Assembly (NCBI RefSeq): GCF_048270095.1
Contig: NZ_JBLWTL010000003.1
Coordinates: 1 to 64,000, forward strand
DNA: 64,000 nucleotides
From: Maricaulis sp048270095
GTDB taxonomy: Bacteria > Pseudomonadota > Alphaproteobacteria > Caulobacterales > Maricaulaceae
Direction of reading: 5' to 3'
In this document: positions 36,542-45,366 of the stretch, in pieces
Position numbering within the stretch: the first letter of the stretch is position 1
Layout: each line of letters starts with the position of its first letter
The notes under the pieces: model-generated
Database searches by the model: none
What the model was told of the DNA's origin: nothing
What the model saw: the letters and a program-made list of their open reading frames with translations, nothing else
Program-made: the position numbers and the translations under genes

Positions 36542-37525
36542 ATGAAAAAATTTCTCGGAAAAGCCCTGTTGAGTGCCGCCCTGGTGTCTGTCTTGCCCCA
36601 GGTCGCGCACGCCAGGCTTCTCAACCCGGTCGTCGACCGGACCGCCCCGCCCGTGGCCGGCTTTGAGCCCGGGCGTCTGCCTTTCGCGATCACCCTGCGT
36701 GAGGGCCTCGTCGTCGATCTGGACACCTTTGCCGTATTTGCCCAGCCGGGCGAACGGGTCCGCATCCGCGCCGACAGGCCACTCAGCTGGCTGGAGGGCG
36801 AGACCAGCCGGGCCGCAACGACCGAACTCGACTGGACGGCGCCGGTCACACCGGGCCTGACGCCCGTCCAGCTTGATGATGGCGAAGGCCATATCATGAC
36901 CCTCAATCTGGTCGTGATGCGGTCGCACGCACCAGACGATGGCGAGACGATCAATGGCTACCGGCTTGGGAGCTATCCGTCGGAACCCTATCGCGGCCAC
37001 GAGAATTACCGGGCGCCGGAAAACTTTCTCGAAGTCACGGACGGGCTTGAGGATCTGGCCGTATCGCCGCATTTCCGGCTCGGCCAGTTTCTCTGCAAAC
37101 AGCCCGCCGACGGCAACCAGTATCTGGTGCTGAGCGAACGGCTTCTGGTCAAACTTGAGGCCATTCTTGCAGCGGCCAATGAGCGCGGCTGGCAGGCGGA
37201 CACTTTCACTGTGATGAGCGGTTACCGCACCCCCGCCTATAATGCCGGACTCGGCAATGGCCGCCATTCGCGCCACATTTATGGTGGCGCCGCGGACATT
37301 TTCATTGATGCCAATGGCGATGGTGTGATGGATGATCTCAATGGCGATGGCGTGCATGACCGCAGCGACGCAGCGGCCCTGTTCGATCTGGTCGAATCCC
37401 TGGCCGATAGCCCCGTCTTCACCGGGCTGGCTGGCGGCCTGGGCGAATATGCGCCCAATGCCGCGCACGGCCCCTTCGTCCATGTCGATGAACGCGGATG
37501 GCGCGCCCGTTGGGGCCGCAGCTAG
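36542..37525 (+). CDS. M15/DUF882 (YcbK-like) peptidase-fold protein, first copy
   Basis: A 327-aa exported protein with a signal peptide (about residues 1-21, VAHA) and a C-terminal zinc peptidase-like domain. His245 and Asp252 (SRHIYGGAADIFID) plus a later HGPFVHVDERGW make an M15-type H-x6-D...H zinc site. Directly after Asp252 runs a DxNGDGxxDD...LNGDGVHD segment that looks like two EF-hand-type calcium loops. The N-terminal 130 residues are a beta-rich region shared with the second copy. It follows the L,D-transpeptidase gene by 4 bases. It probably trims peptidoglycan stem peptides, working with that enzyme. Confidence 0.87.
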   Translation: MKKFLGKALLSAALVSVLPQVAHARLLNPVVDRTAPPVAGFEPGRLPFAITLREGLVVDLDTFAVFAQPGERVRIRADRPLSWLEGETSRAATTELDWTAPVTPGLTPVQLDDGEGHIMTLNLVVMRSHAPDDGETINGYRLGSYPSEPYRGHENYRAPENFLEVTDGLEDLAVSPHFRLGQFLCKQPADGNQYLVLSERLLVKLEAILAAANERGWQADTFTVMSGYRTPAYNAGLGNGRHSRHIYGGAADIFIDANGDGVMDDLNGDGVHDRSDAAALFDLVESLADSPVFTGLAGGLGEYAPNAAHGPFVHVDERGWRARWGRS

Positions 37526-37629
37526 GCGGATCGGGGCAGAGGCCGCGCATCCGGTTTTGTAAGACCTCATGAGTCAGGCTACCGTCCCGGAGCGTTATCG
37601 CTCTGTGACCCTGATCAATGAGGCCTTGC

Positions 37630-39210
37630 ATGATGAAGCGGCTGAAACGCCTTGCCCTGGCCTGTGCGGTCGCGCCCCTGATGGGCGTGCTTCCCGCCAG
37701 CGCCATGACGGTGAATTATGATTGCCGCGCTTGCGAGACCGGCACGCGCTTCTATCAGGCCCGCGAGCTCAGCCTCGCCTGGACCGGGCCAGCCAACGCC
37801 CATCTCTATGCCGATCTCATTACCGCCGTCCGCGGTGCCGCGTCGCACGGGCTCGACCCGGCCGATTATCACCTGGCCCTGCTCGAAGGGGCCGACCCGT
37901 TTCAGGCCGATCTTGAACTCGATGAGGTCGCGACCGACGCCTATCTGACGCTGGCGGCGCATCTGCTCTCCGGTCGCCTCAATCCGGTAACGATCGAACC
38001 AGACTGGACCGCTGCACGCCGTGGCCGTGATCTGGTCGCCTATCTTCAGGCAGCCCTAGGCAATGATGCAATCGCCGAAAGCCTCGAAGCGCTGGCTCCG
38101 GACCAGCCGGGCTATCACGCGCTGCGCGCGGGACTGACACGTTTTGAAACCATCGCCGCGGCGGGCGGCTGGCCTGGCGTGGACGCGGGTCCGACCCTGC
38201 GCCCGGGAGATCGTGGCCCGCGCGTCGCCCAGATCCGCGCCCGGCTGGGAGCAACCGGCGATCTGGCCGCAGCGATGCCCCCGACTGATCCGGCTACGCT
38301 GCCGCCCGATCCGGAATATTTTGATCCGGCGCTTGATATGGCTGTGCGCATCTTCCAGCACCGTGCCAGTCTCGATGCGGATGGTGTTGTGGGCGCCATG
38401 ACCGTCGCCCAGCTCAACACAAGTGCAGACCAGCGTGTCGAGCAGATCCGGGCCAATCTGGAGCGCTGGCGCTGGTTACCCGAGGATCTCGGCCGCCGGC
38501 ATATCCGCGTCAATATCGCCGATTATTCGCTGGAAGCCCGCAATGACGGCGTGGTCGAACGCACGCATGACGTCATCGTCGGGCGTCTCTACCGGCGCAC
38601 GCCGGTCTTCTCGGCCAGCATGACCTATTTTGTCATCAACCCCTGGTGGGAAACCCCGCCCAGCCTGGCCGCACGCGACAAGCTGCCTGCCTTCCGGGCC
38701 GATCCGGGTGCGGTGACGCGGCTGGGCTTTCAGGTCATTGACCGGTCCGGCACCCTCGTCGATCCGGCAACGATCGACTGGGCCAGTGTTCCGGCCAATA
38801 ATTTCCCCTATCGCCTGCGTCAGGCGCCCGGGCCGCTGAATGCGCTCGGCGAAGTCAAATTCATGTTCCCCAACCCGCATAATGTCTATCTGCACGATAC
38901 GCCGACGCGCGGCTTGTTCGCCCAGACCCGACGCGACTTCTCTTCGGGCTGCGTGCGGGTGCGTGACCCGCTCGCCCTGGCCGAATGGGTCGCGGCGGAG
39001 AGCCCTGGCATGACACCGGCCCGTCTGCAGTCAATCGCCGCCGGCAATGATGAAACCCGGATTTCGCTGACGCGCGCGATTCCGGTCCACATCCTGTATT
39101 GGACGGCGGTGCTCGATTCAGACACTGGCGTGCGTTTCGTGAACGACGTATATGACAGGGATGCCGTGTTAATCGCCGCGCTGGATTCACCACCGCCGCC
39201 TTTGGAGTAG
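37630..39210 (+). CDS. YcbB/LdtD-like L,D-transpeptidase, second copy
   Basis: A 526-aa paralogue of the first transpeptidase, with the same domain order: signal peptide (about residues 1-23, PASAMT), scaffold, peptidoglycan-binding module (FQHRASLDADGVVGAMTVAQLN) and YkuD domain. His422 in YLHDT and Cys441 in SSGCVR are intact. Long stretches match the first copy almost residue for residue, for example NPWWETP and the RLRQAPGPLNALGEVK region. The acidic insert is shorter here. GAGG upstream of ATG 37630 supports the start. A 104-bp gap before it could hold a separate promoter, and the next gene begins 5 bases after its stop. Confidence 0.92.
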   Translation: MMKRLKRLALACAVAPLMGVLPASAMTVNYDCRACETGTRFYQARELSLAWTGPANAHLYADLITAVRGAASHGLDPADYHLALLEGADPFQADLELDEVATDAYLTLAAHLLSGRLNPVTIEPDWTAARRGRDLVAYLQAALGNDAIAESLEALAPDQPGYHALRAGLTRFETIAAAGGWPGVDAGPTLRPGDRGPRVAQIRARLGATGDLAAAMPPTDPATLPPDPEYFDPALDMAVRIFQHRASLDADGVVGAMTVAQLNTSADQRVEQIRANLERWRWLPEDLGRRHIRVNIADYSLEARNDGVVERTHDVIVGRLYRRTPVFSASMTYFVINPWWETPPSLAARDKLPAFRADPGAVTRLGFQVIDRSGTLVDPATIDWASVPANNFPYRLRQAPGPLNALGEVKFMFPNPHNVYLHDTPTRGLFAQTRRDFSSGCVRVRDPLALAEWVAAESPGMTPARLQSIAAGNDETRISLTRAIPVHILYWTAVLDSDTGVRFVNDVYDRDAVLIAALDSPPPPLE

Positions 39211-39215
39211 CGTCC

Positions 39216-40196
39216 TTGAACGCCATTTTCGGGAGTGCGCTGATCGCCACTCTTTGGCTTGCCAACCCTGTCCATGCGGCCGAGCTCGCCGCACCAAGCC
39301 CGATGAACCAGACCCCGCCACCGGCCGCCACGCTGGCTGCCGGGTTCGCACCGGGTCATCTGCCCTTCTCGCTGACCATACGCGACGAACTGAGCGTCGA
39401 TTACGAAACCTTCGCCATTTTCGCCCGCCCCGGCGAGCAGGTGCGCATCCGCGCCGACCGGCCCTTGAGCTGGACCGACGACATGGTGATGCGCGCCGCC
39501 TCACCCGAGCTCGACTGGACAGCCCCCATGCAGCCCGGCCTGTCACGGGTCAGCCTCGAGGATGGCGAGGGCCATGTCATGACCCTCAATCTGATCGTGA
39601 TGCGATCAGCGGACGGCGATAGCATTAATGGCTATCATCTCGGCAGCTATCCCAGCGAGCCCTACCGCGGCCACGAGAATTACCGCGCGCCGGAATTCTT
39701 CCTCGAAGTCGATAGCGATCTGGGCGAAATAGCGGTCTCGCCGCACTTCCGGCTGGGTCAATTCCTGTGCAAGCAGGAAGCCGATGGCCCGCAATATCTC
39801 GTCCTGAGCGAGCGCCTTCTGGTCAAGCTCGAACGCATATTGGAAGCGGCCAACAGCCATGGCTGGCGCACGGACGGTTTCACCGTCATGAGCGGCTACC
39901 GCACGCCCGCCTATAATGCCGATCTCGGCAATGGCGAGAATTCACGCCATATCTATGGCGGTGCCGCCGACATCTATATCGATGTCGATGGCGATGAGGT
40001 GATGGATGATCTCAATGGCGATGGCGTGCATGACCGCCGCGACGCCGCCGCCCTGTTCGATCTCGTCGAATCCCTGGCCGACAATCCGCTTTTCGCCGGA
40101 CTGGCTGGCGGTTTGGGCGAATATGCGCCCAATGCCTGGCACGGCCCCTACGTCCATGTCGATGAACGCGGATGGAATGTGCAGTGGGGCCGCTAG
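39216..40196 (+). CDS. M15/DUF882 (YcbK-like) peptidase-fold protein, second copy
   Basis: A 326-aa paralogue of the first M15-like protein, with TTG start after a GGAG site and a signal peptide (about residues 1-21, VHAAE). The zinc motif sits at the same residue numbers (His245, Asp252), and the EF-hand-like DVDGDEVMDDLNGDGVHD segment follows. In this copy the first calcium loop has Glu where the first copy has Gly. The last His of the zinc site is in HGPYVHVDERGW. It is converging with the hydrolase gene, only 3 bp apart. It probably acts with its transpeptidase neighbour on cell wall peptides. Confidence 0.87.
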   Translation: MNAIFGSALIATLWLANPVHAAELAAPSPMNQTPPPAATLAAGFAPGHLPFSLTIRDELSVDYETFAIFARPGEQVRIRADRPLSWTDDMVMRAASPELDWTAPMQPGLSRVSLEDGEGHVMTLNLIVMRSADGDSINGYHLGSYPSEPYRGHENYRAPEFFLEVDSDLGEIAVSPHFRLGQFLCKQEADGPQYLVLSERLLVKLERILEAANSHGWRTDGFTVMSGYRTPAYNADLGNGENSRHIYGGAADIYIDVDGDEVMDDLNGDGVHDRRDAAALFDLVESLADNPLFAGLAGGLGEYAPNAWHGPYVHVDERGWNVQWGR

Positions 40197-40199
40197 ACG

Positions 40200-41162
40200 C
40201 TAGCCAAAGCTCTTGGCCGCCATCCGCCGGATAAAGGCTTTGGTCTCGGCCGGCCTGTTGATCTGAACCATGTGACCGATGCCCGGCAGGACTTCGGCAT
40301 CAAGCTGCGGGATGCTGCTCCGCAGGGCGTCCAGATTGATGGTCGCGTCAAGGATGCGGTCGCTATCGCCATAGATGACGCCGGCCGGCATCTTGATCTC
40401 GGAGAAGCGCGCCGTCAGTGCCGGCATATCGAGCCCGACCGCGGCATAATCGGTCGACGCTGTTACGAAGGCACGCGGACGCAATCCCAGCAGCCCGCCG
40501 CCACGCAGGCGGAAATCGGCGGGCGCTTCATTGGGGCCGAAAACGAGGCGCAACGTCGCATCACCGGTGCGGATCGACATCGGAACCGCCAGCGTTTCGC
40601 CGACCAGACGCCGTATCAGCGGACTGGCGATCTTAAGCGCGTTGAAGGCCTTGGCACCCTCTTCGGGGAGTTTGGCGAGGGGCGCGATCAAGGCAATGCC
40701 CGAGATCGAATCCGGATGGTTCAGTGCCAGCGTCAGGGCCACGGCACCGCCCAGCGAATGACCGACGATCAGGGGTTTTTCGATACCCTTTGCCGCGAGA
40801 AACTCGGCGATCATCCGCGCCTGTTCCGGAATACGGGCCTGCTCATCGCTGTCGCGGGCTGAATAGCCACTGCCGGGGCGGTCCAGTGCGATGACGCGGA
40901 AATCATCCTTCAAGGCGTCCGTGGTCGAATGGGTGAAATTCTGCAAATGCCCGGCGAGCCCGTGAATCATCACGATCGGACGGCCCTCGCCCTGGTCGAG
41001 ATAGTGGATCTTGCCGCCCGTCACCGTCGCAATCTCACCCGCAGGCGGGATCGCGGCTTCAACCCGGCGCGCCACCATGTGCGACCAGATGCTGAGCCCG
41101 GCCATGGCCGCAAGGATGACCAGAACCAACCCGCCAAGAACCATCAAGAGAATTGAAGTCAT
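40200..41162 (-). CDS. Alpha/beta-fold hydrolase
   Basis: A 320-aa hydrolase with an N-terminal membrane anchor (about residues 3-25) and a classic alpha/beta fold. The oxyanion region is VMIHGLAGHLQNF, the nucleophile elbow is VGHSLGGA (about residue 138), the acid lies in YGDSDRILD and the histidine in PGIGHMVQ. Substrate is unknown; esterase, haloalkane- or lactone-type activities are all possible. Its ATG overlaps the stop of the SDR gene (ATGA), so it is the second gene of a two-gene operon starting at 42013. Confidence 0.88.
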   Translation of the reverse strand: MTSILLMVLGGLVLVILAAMAGLSIWSHMVARRVEAAIPPAGEIATVTGGKIHYLDQGEGRPIVMIHGLAGHLQNFTHSTTDALKDDFRVIALDRPGSGYSARDSDEQARIPEQARMIAEFLAAKGIEKPLIVGHSLGGAVALTLALNHPDSISGIALIAPLAKLPEEGAKAFNALKIASPLIRRLVGETLAVPMSIRTGDATLRLVFGPNEAPADFRLRGGGLLGLRPRAFVTASTDYAAVGLDMPALTARFSEIKMPAGVIYGDSDRILDATINLDALRSSIPQLDAEVLPGIGHMVQINRPAETKAFIRRMAAKSFG

Positions 41163-42013
41163 GAGCCTGTTCCTCGTTCCACGGCCGGTTGTTCGGCGCT
41201 CGCATTGCGGCCAACCAGGCTCCAGTAATGGGCCGGCAGGAGGCGCTCGACCAGCGCCATGAAATGGGCATCACGGCCGACCAAAACGCGCGGGCGGCGC
41301 CGGGCTACGCCGCGCAAGATGATTGCAGCCGCCTGCTCCGGCGGCATGACGAGGAATTTGTCGAAGGCTTCCTGGCCCCGGGCCAGCTCCGCCGGGTCCG
41401 CATTGGCCGCGTGACGGGCATTCTTCGCGATTGATGTCCGGATACCGCCGGGATGCACGGTGGTGACGCCAACTGAAGTGCCAGCCAGCTCGTGCCGCAG
41501 CGAGTCGGAGAAACCGCGAACTGCAAACTTGCTGGCGCTATAGGCGGTCTGGCCCGCCGGGGCGACCAGGCCGAACAGGCTGGAAATATTGGTGATCTGG
41601 GCTTGATCGGGTTCCCGCAACATGGGCAGGAAAGCCCGCGTCATGCGCACCACGCCCCAGAAATTGATCGACATCAGCCAGTCGAAATCCGCCTCAGACA
41701 CATCTTCGAACCGGCCGCCGACCGCGACACCGGCATTATTGAACAAGAGCGCCGCGCCGCCATGCGCCAGCCGCACCGCGTCGGGGAAAGCGGCTATTGC
41801 CTGAGCGTCGGACACGTCGAGATGATGCAGGCTGATCCGGTCGGCAGCGATCCCGGTGGACGCGGCGACCCGGTCGAGGCCCTCATGATCGATATCCGCC
41901 AGCGCCAGACGGCAGCCGCGTGCGGCCAGGCCGTGGGCCAGAGCAGCGCCGATGCCACTGGCCGCTCCCGTGACAACCGCCGTGCGGTCAGCGAAGTCGA
42001 ACTGGGCAGGCAT
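41159..42013 (-). CDS. Short-chain dehydrogenase/reductase
   Basis: A 284-aa NAD(P)-dependent oxidoreductase of the classical SDR family. The cofactor motif TGAASGIG lies near residues 12-19, the NNAGVAVGG motif near 90, the catalytic Ser in ITNISSLFG and Tyr/Lys in YSASK near 155-159. The start at 42013 is preceded by CAGGAG. A longer reading begins inside the regulatory palindrome at 42059-42074. It leads an operon with an alpha/beta hydrolase, a pairing often used in lipid or alkane-type metabolism, though the substrate is not known. Probably regulated by a factor binding the upstream palindrome. Confidence 0.9.
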   Translation of the reverse strand: MPAQFDFADRTAVVTGAASGIGAALAHGLAARGCRLALADIDHEGLDRVAASTGIAADRISLHHLDVSDAQAIAAFPDAVRLAHGGAALLFNNAGVAVGGRFEDVSEADFDWLMSINFWGVVRMTRAFLPMLREPDQAQITNISSLFGLVAPAGQTAYSASKFAVRGFSDSLRHELAGTSVGVTTVHPGGIRTSIAKNARHAANADPAELARGQEAFDKFLVMPPEQAAAIILRGVARRRPRVLVGRDAHFMALVERLLPAHYWSLVGRNASAEQPAVERGTGS

Positions 42014-42058
42014 GGGCACTCCTGAGGCTGGGGTCGTCACGATCCGGACAGATCGCGA

Positions 42059-42074
42059 ATACTTGCCCAAGTAT
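42059..42074. promoter_or_regulatory. Inverted-repeat operator candidate upstream of SDR operon
   Basis: ATACTTG and CAAGTAT form perfect 7-bp arms around CC, 45 bases upstream of the SDR start codon. The size and AT-rich ends suit a small dimeric regulator such as a TetR or MarR protein. Arms this short do occur by chance in 64 kb, so the intergenic position carries most of the weight. Confidence 0.45.
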
Positions 42075-42103
42075 GCCACATCGCCAAGCTGCAAAAGCGG
42101 GAA

Positions 42104-42126
42104 ACCGGAAACTTCTCTTTTCCGGT
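42104..42126 (-). terminator. Terminator hairpin after second RND operon
   Basis: ACCGGAAA (42104-42111) and TTTCCGGT (42119-42126) form a perfect 8-bp stem with a 7-base loop. It begins 12 bases past the permease stop. On the minus strand a T-rich stretch (TTCCCGCTTTTG) follows, as in intrinsic terminators. Confidence 0.6.
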
Positions 42127-42138
42127 ATGGCCGCCGGA

Positions 42139-45100
42139 TCAGGGTGCCGGATCGCTTTCCGGGCCCTGGCCAGTGTCTGGCTTGGGCAGGCGCGCCGAAA
42201 CCCAGCGCCCGACCACGTAGAAGACCGGCGTGAAGATCAAACCGAAAATCGTCACGCCAATCATGCCCGAGAACACCGCAATACCGAGCGCCTGGCGCAT
42301 TTCGGCACCCGCACCATGGGCGAAGGCCAGCGGCGTCACGCCGAGGATGAAGGCCAGCGCCGTCATCAGGATCGGCCGGAGACGTATGCGGGCCGATTCA
42401 ACGGCGGCCTCACGCGGCAAGAGCCCGTCGCGTTCCTCGGACTGTTTGGCGAATTCGACCAGCAGGATGGCGTTCTTCGCTGCCAGGGCGATCAGCACGA
42501 TCAAACCGACCTGGGTCAGGATATTATTGTCCATCCCGGCCAGATTGACCCCGATCATCGCCGCGAGAATACACATCGGAACGATGAAGATGACCGCCCA
42601 GGGCAGGGTGAAGGCCTCATACTGGGCGGCCAGGACCAGGAAGACGAAGACCACGGCGAGGGCGAACACAAACAGTCCGGAATCGCCGGCAGCCTTTTCC
42701 TGATAGGCCAGCTCGGTCCATTCATAGGAATAGCCCTGCGGCAGGACCGCGGCGGCGATCTCTTCCATCGCCTCGAGCGACTGGCTGGTCGACATGCCCG
42801 GCGGAGTGCTGCCCTGAACCTCGACGGCAGACAGGATATTATGCCGGACGACACGCACCGGCCCGGAATCCGCCGTCACCGTTGCGACAGCAGAGATCGG
42901 GACCATTTCGCCCGTCGATGAGCGGACGCGCAAGCGGCCGATATCGGCAATATCGTCACGCGAAGCCGCGTCGGCCTGCGCCATGACCCGGAAGGTTCTG
43001 CCCAGGAAGTTGAAGTCATTGACGTAACTGCCCCCGAGATAGACGCCCAGGGTCTGGTAGACCGCCGACGGGTCGACACCGATCCGTTGCGCCCGCTCAC
43101 GATCGACATCGACGCGGACGCGGGGCGAGCCGGTGTTGAACGTCGTATAGACGCCCGCCAGACGAGGATCCTGATTGGCCGCACCGATCACCGCATTGGC
43201 GGCCTGTTGCAGCGCTTCCATGCCCCGGCCGTTACGGTCCTGGATCATCATCTTGAAGCCGCCGCCATTGCCGAGACCGCGGACAGCGGGCGGTGCCATG
43301 ATAAAAGCGAAACCTTCCGGGATGGCCTGCCCGAGAACGCCGGTCAGGCGCTGGGACATAGCGACTGCACTCAGTTCCGGATGTCCCGTCCGCTCTTCAA
43401 ACGGATCGAGACGAATAAACATGGTTGCGGCGTTGGAACTGGAGGTGAAGCTCGATCCATCCAGGCCGACCAGGGCCGCCAGCGTGTCGACGCCCTCGGT
43501 CTGGAGCAGCACGGTCTGGGCGCGCTGAATGACCTCGTCGGTACGGGCCAGGGAGGCACCCGGCGGCAACTGGACGACACCGATCAGGAAACCCTGATCC
43601 TGTTCGGGAATGAATCCGGTCGGGGTATCGGTCAGGCGCCAGGCCGTCAGGCCGAGCAGGCCGGCATAGACGATCAGCACGATCGCAATCGCCCGGACCA
43701 GGCGCGCAACGGTGGCGCCATAGAAGCCGGACAGCCAGTCGAAGCCCTGATTGAATTTGCGGCCGGCGAAGCGCAGCGGTGCCAGCAAGCCACCGCGTGG
43801 TTCAATGGCGGCATGAGGCTTGAGCAGAAGGGCGCACATCGCCGGTGTCAGGGTCAGCGAGACAATCAGCGAAATCATGGCCGCGGAGGCGATGGCCACG
43901 GCAAACTGGCGGTAGAAGATGCCTGGAATTCCGCTCAGGAAAGCGGTTGGCACGAAGACCGATATCAACACCAGTGTCATGGCGATCAGGGCGCCACTGA
44001 CTTCGGTCATCGATTTGCGCGACGCATCGCGCGCTGACAATCCCTCGCGCATCAGGCGCTCGACATTCTCAACCACGACGATGGCGTCATCAACGACAAT
44101 GCCGACCGCCAGCACCATGGCGAAGAGCGACAGGGAATTGATCGAATAGCCCAGCGCCAGCTGGACTGCAAAAATCCCGATGATGGAAATCGGGATCGCA
44201 ACGATCGGGATCAGTGCCGCGCGCCAGCTCTGCAGGAAGATGACGACGACAAGAACTACGAGCAGCACGGCTTCGAGCAGGGTGGACTGAACGGCTTCGA
44301 CCGAAGCGCTGACGAATTCCGTCGGGTTGTAGGGAACGATATAGTCCATGCCCTCGGGGAAATTGAGGGCGGCCTCGCGGACGGTCTCCAACACCCGGTC
44401 GGTGGTGGCGATGGCATTGGCGCCAGGCTGCTGGATAATCGCCATGCCGACGCCGGAAATCCCGCCGAAATAGCCCCGCATCAGATAGGATTCTGATCCC
44501 AGCTCGACCCGGGCAATATCGCTCAGACGCGTCACTGCACCATCGGCATCGCGGTTGACCACAACATCAGCGAACTCCTCCGGCCCGATCAGGCGGCCAC
44601 GCACCTGGACCGGCAATTGGAATGCGGCCGGCTGGCCGTCAGCAAAGGGCGGCTGACCCAGATTTCCGCCAGCGGCCTGGATGTTCTGCGCGCGCAAGGC
44701 GTTGACGACATCGATCGCATCCAGCCCGCGCGCGGCGGCGCGGTCCGGATCGATCCAGACCCGCATGGCATAGCTTCCCGCCCCGAATATCCGGACATCG
44801 CCGACACCATCGAGGCGCAGAAGCCGGTCGCGCAGCTCGGAATTGGCGTAATTGCCGAGATAGTCGGCATCAAGGGAACCATCGAGTGAGCGGATCGCGA
44901 ACAGGAGCAGGAAGCCCGTCGCCTGGGCCTCGACCTGGACTCCGGTCTGCGTCACCGTCTCTGGCAATCGCGGCGCGGCGCGGTTGACCCGGTTCTGCAC
45001 AAGCACCTGCGCTGTATCGATATCCGTGCCGGGCTGGAAGGTGACGGTCACGGTCGCCTGACCATCCGCCGTCGAGGAGGAGGTCAGATAGAGCATGTTC

Positions 45101-45324
45101 TCGACGCCATTGATCTCCTGCTCCAGGGGCGCTGCGACCTGGCCGGCGACATCCTCGGCCGTGGCACCGGGATAGCTCGCCGTGACGGCAATGGTCGGCG
45201 GTGCGATCTCGGGATATTGCGAGAGCGGCAATTGCGGATAGGCAAATATGCCCATCAGCGTCATGAAAACCGCCAGCACCATCGCAAATATGGGACGGTC
45301 GATGAAGAAGTGAGACAGGCGCAT
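42139..45324 (-). CDS. AcrB-like RND multidrug efflux permease (second pump)
   Basis: A 1061-aa HAE1-type exporter. TM1 is at about residues 10-29 and the N-terminal motif FIDRPIFAMVLAVFMTL is typical of AcrB. The TM4 proton relay VGIVVDDAIVVVENVERLM keeps both aspartates. The TM10-12 region holds AKNAILLVEFAK. Periplasmic porter loops are of normal length. It lies 42 bp after its adaptor gene in one operon. The TetR gene reads the other way and is the likely repressor. No outer membrane channel is adjacent. A role in multidrug or solvent efflux is likely from family alone. Confidence 0.96.
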   Translation of the reverse strand: MRLSHFFIDRPIFAMVLAVFMTLMGIFAYPQLPLSQYPEIAPPTIAVTASYPGATAEDVAGQVAAPLEQEINGVENMLYLTSSSTADGQATVTVTFQPGTDIDTAQVLVQNRVNRAAPRLPETVTQTGVQVEAQATGFLLLFAIRSLDGSLDADYLGNYANSELRDRLLRLDGVGDVRIFGAGSYAMRVWIDPDRAAARGLDAIDVVNALRAQNIQAAGGNLGQPPFADGQPAAFQLPVQVRGRLIGPEEFADVVVNRDADGAVTRLSDIARVELGSESYLMRGYFGGISGVGMAIIQQPGANAIATTDRVLETVREAALNFPEGMDYIVPYNPTEFVSASVEAVQSTLLEAVLLVVLVVVIFLQSWRAALIPIVAIPISIIGIFAVQLALGYSINSLSLFAMVLAVGIVVDDAIVVVENVERLMREGLSARDASRKSMTEVSGALIAMTLVLISVFVPTAFLSGIPGIFYRQFAVAIASAAMISLIVSLTLTPAMCALLLKPHAAIEPRGGLLAPLRFAGRKFNQGFDWLSGFYGATVARLVRAIAIVLIVYAGLLGLTAWRLTDTPTGFIPEQDQGFLIGVVQLPPGASLARTDEVIQRAQTVLLQTEGVDTLAALVGLDGSSFTSSSNAATMFIRLDPFEERTGHPELSAVAMSQRLTGVLGQAIPEGFAFIMAPPAVRGLGNGGGFKMMIQDRNGRGMEALQQAANAVIGAANQDPRLAGVYTTFNTGSPRVRVDVDRERAQRIGVDPSAVYQTLGVYLGGSYVNDFNFLGRTFRVMAQADAASRDDIADIGRLRVRSSTGEMVPISAVATVTADSGPVRVVRHNILSAVEVQGSTPPGMSTSQSLEAMEEIAAAVLPQGYSYEWTELAYQEKAAGDSGLFVFALAVVFVFLVLAAQYEAFTLPWAVIFIVPMCILAAMIGVNLAGMDNNILTQVGLIVLIALAAKNAILLVEFAKQSEERDGLLPREAAVESARIRLRPILMTALAFILGVTPLAFAHGAGAEMRQALGIAVFSGMIGVTIFGLIFTPVFYVVGRWVSARLPKPDTGQGPESDPAP

Positions 45325-45366
45325 GGCGTGGTATCCTGGGCGGATGCGATAAGGCGGGAGCGGTGT

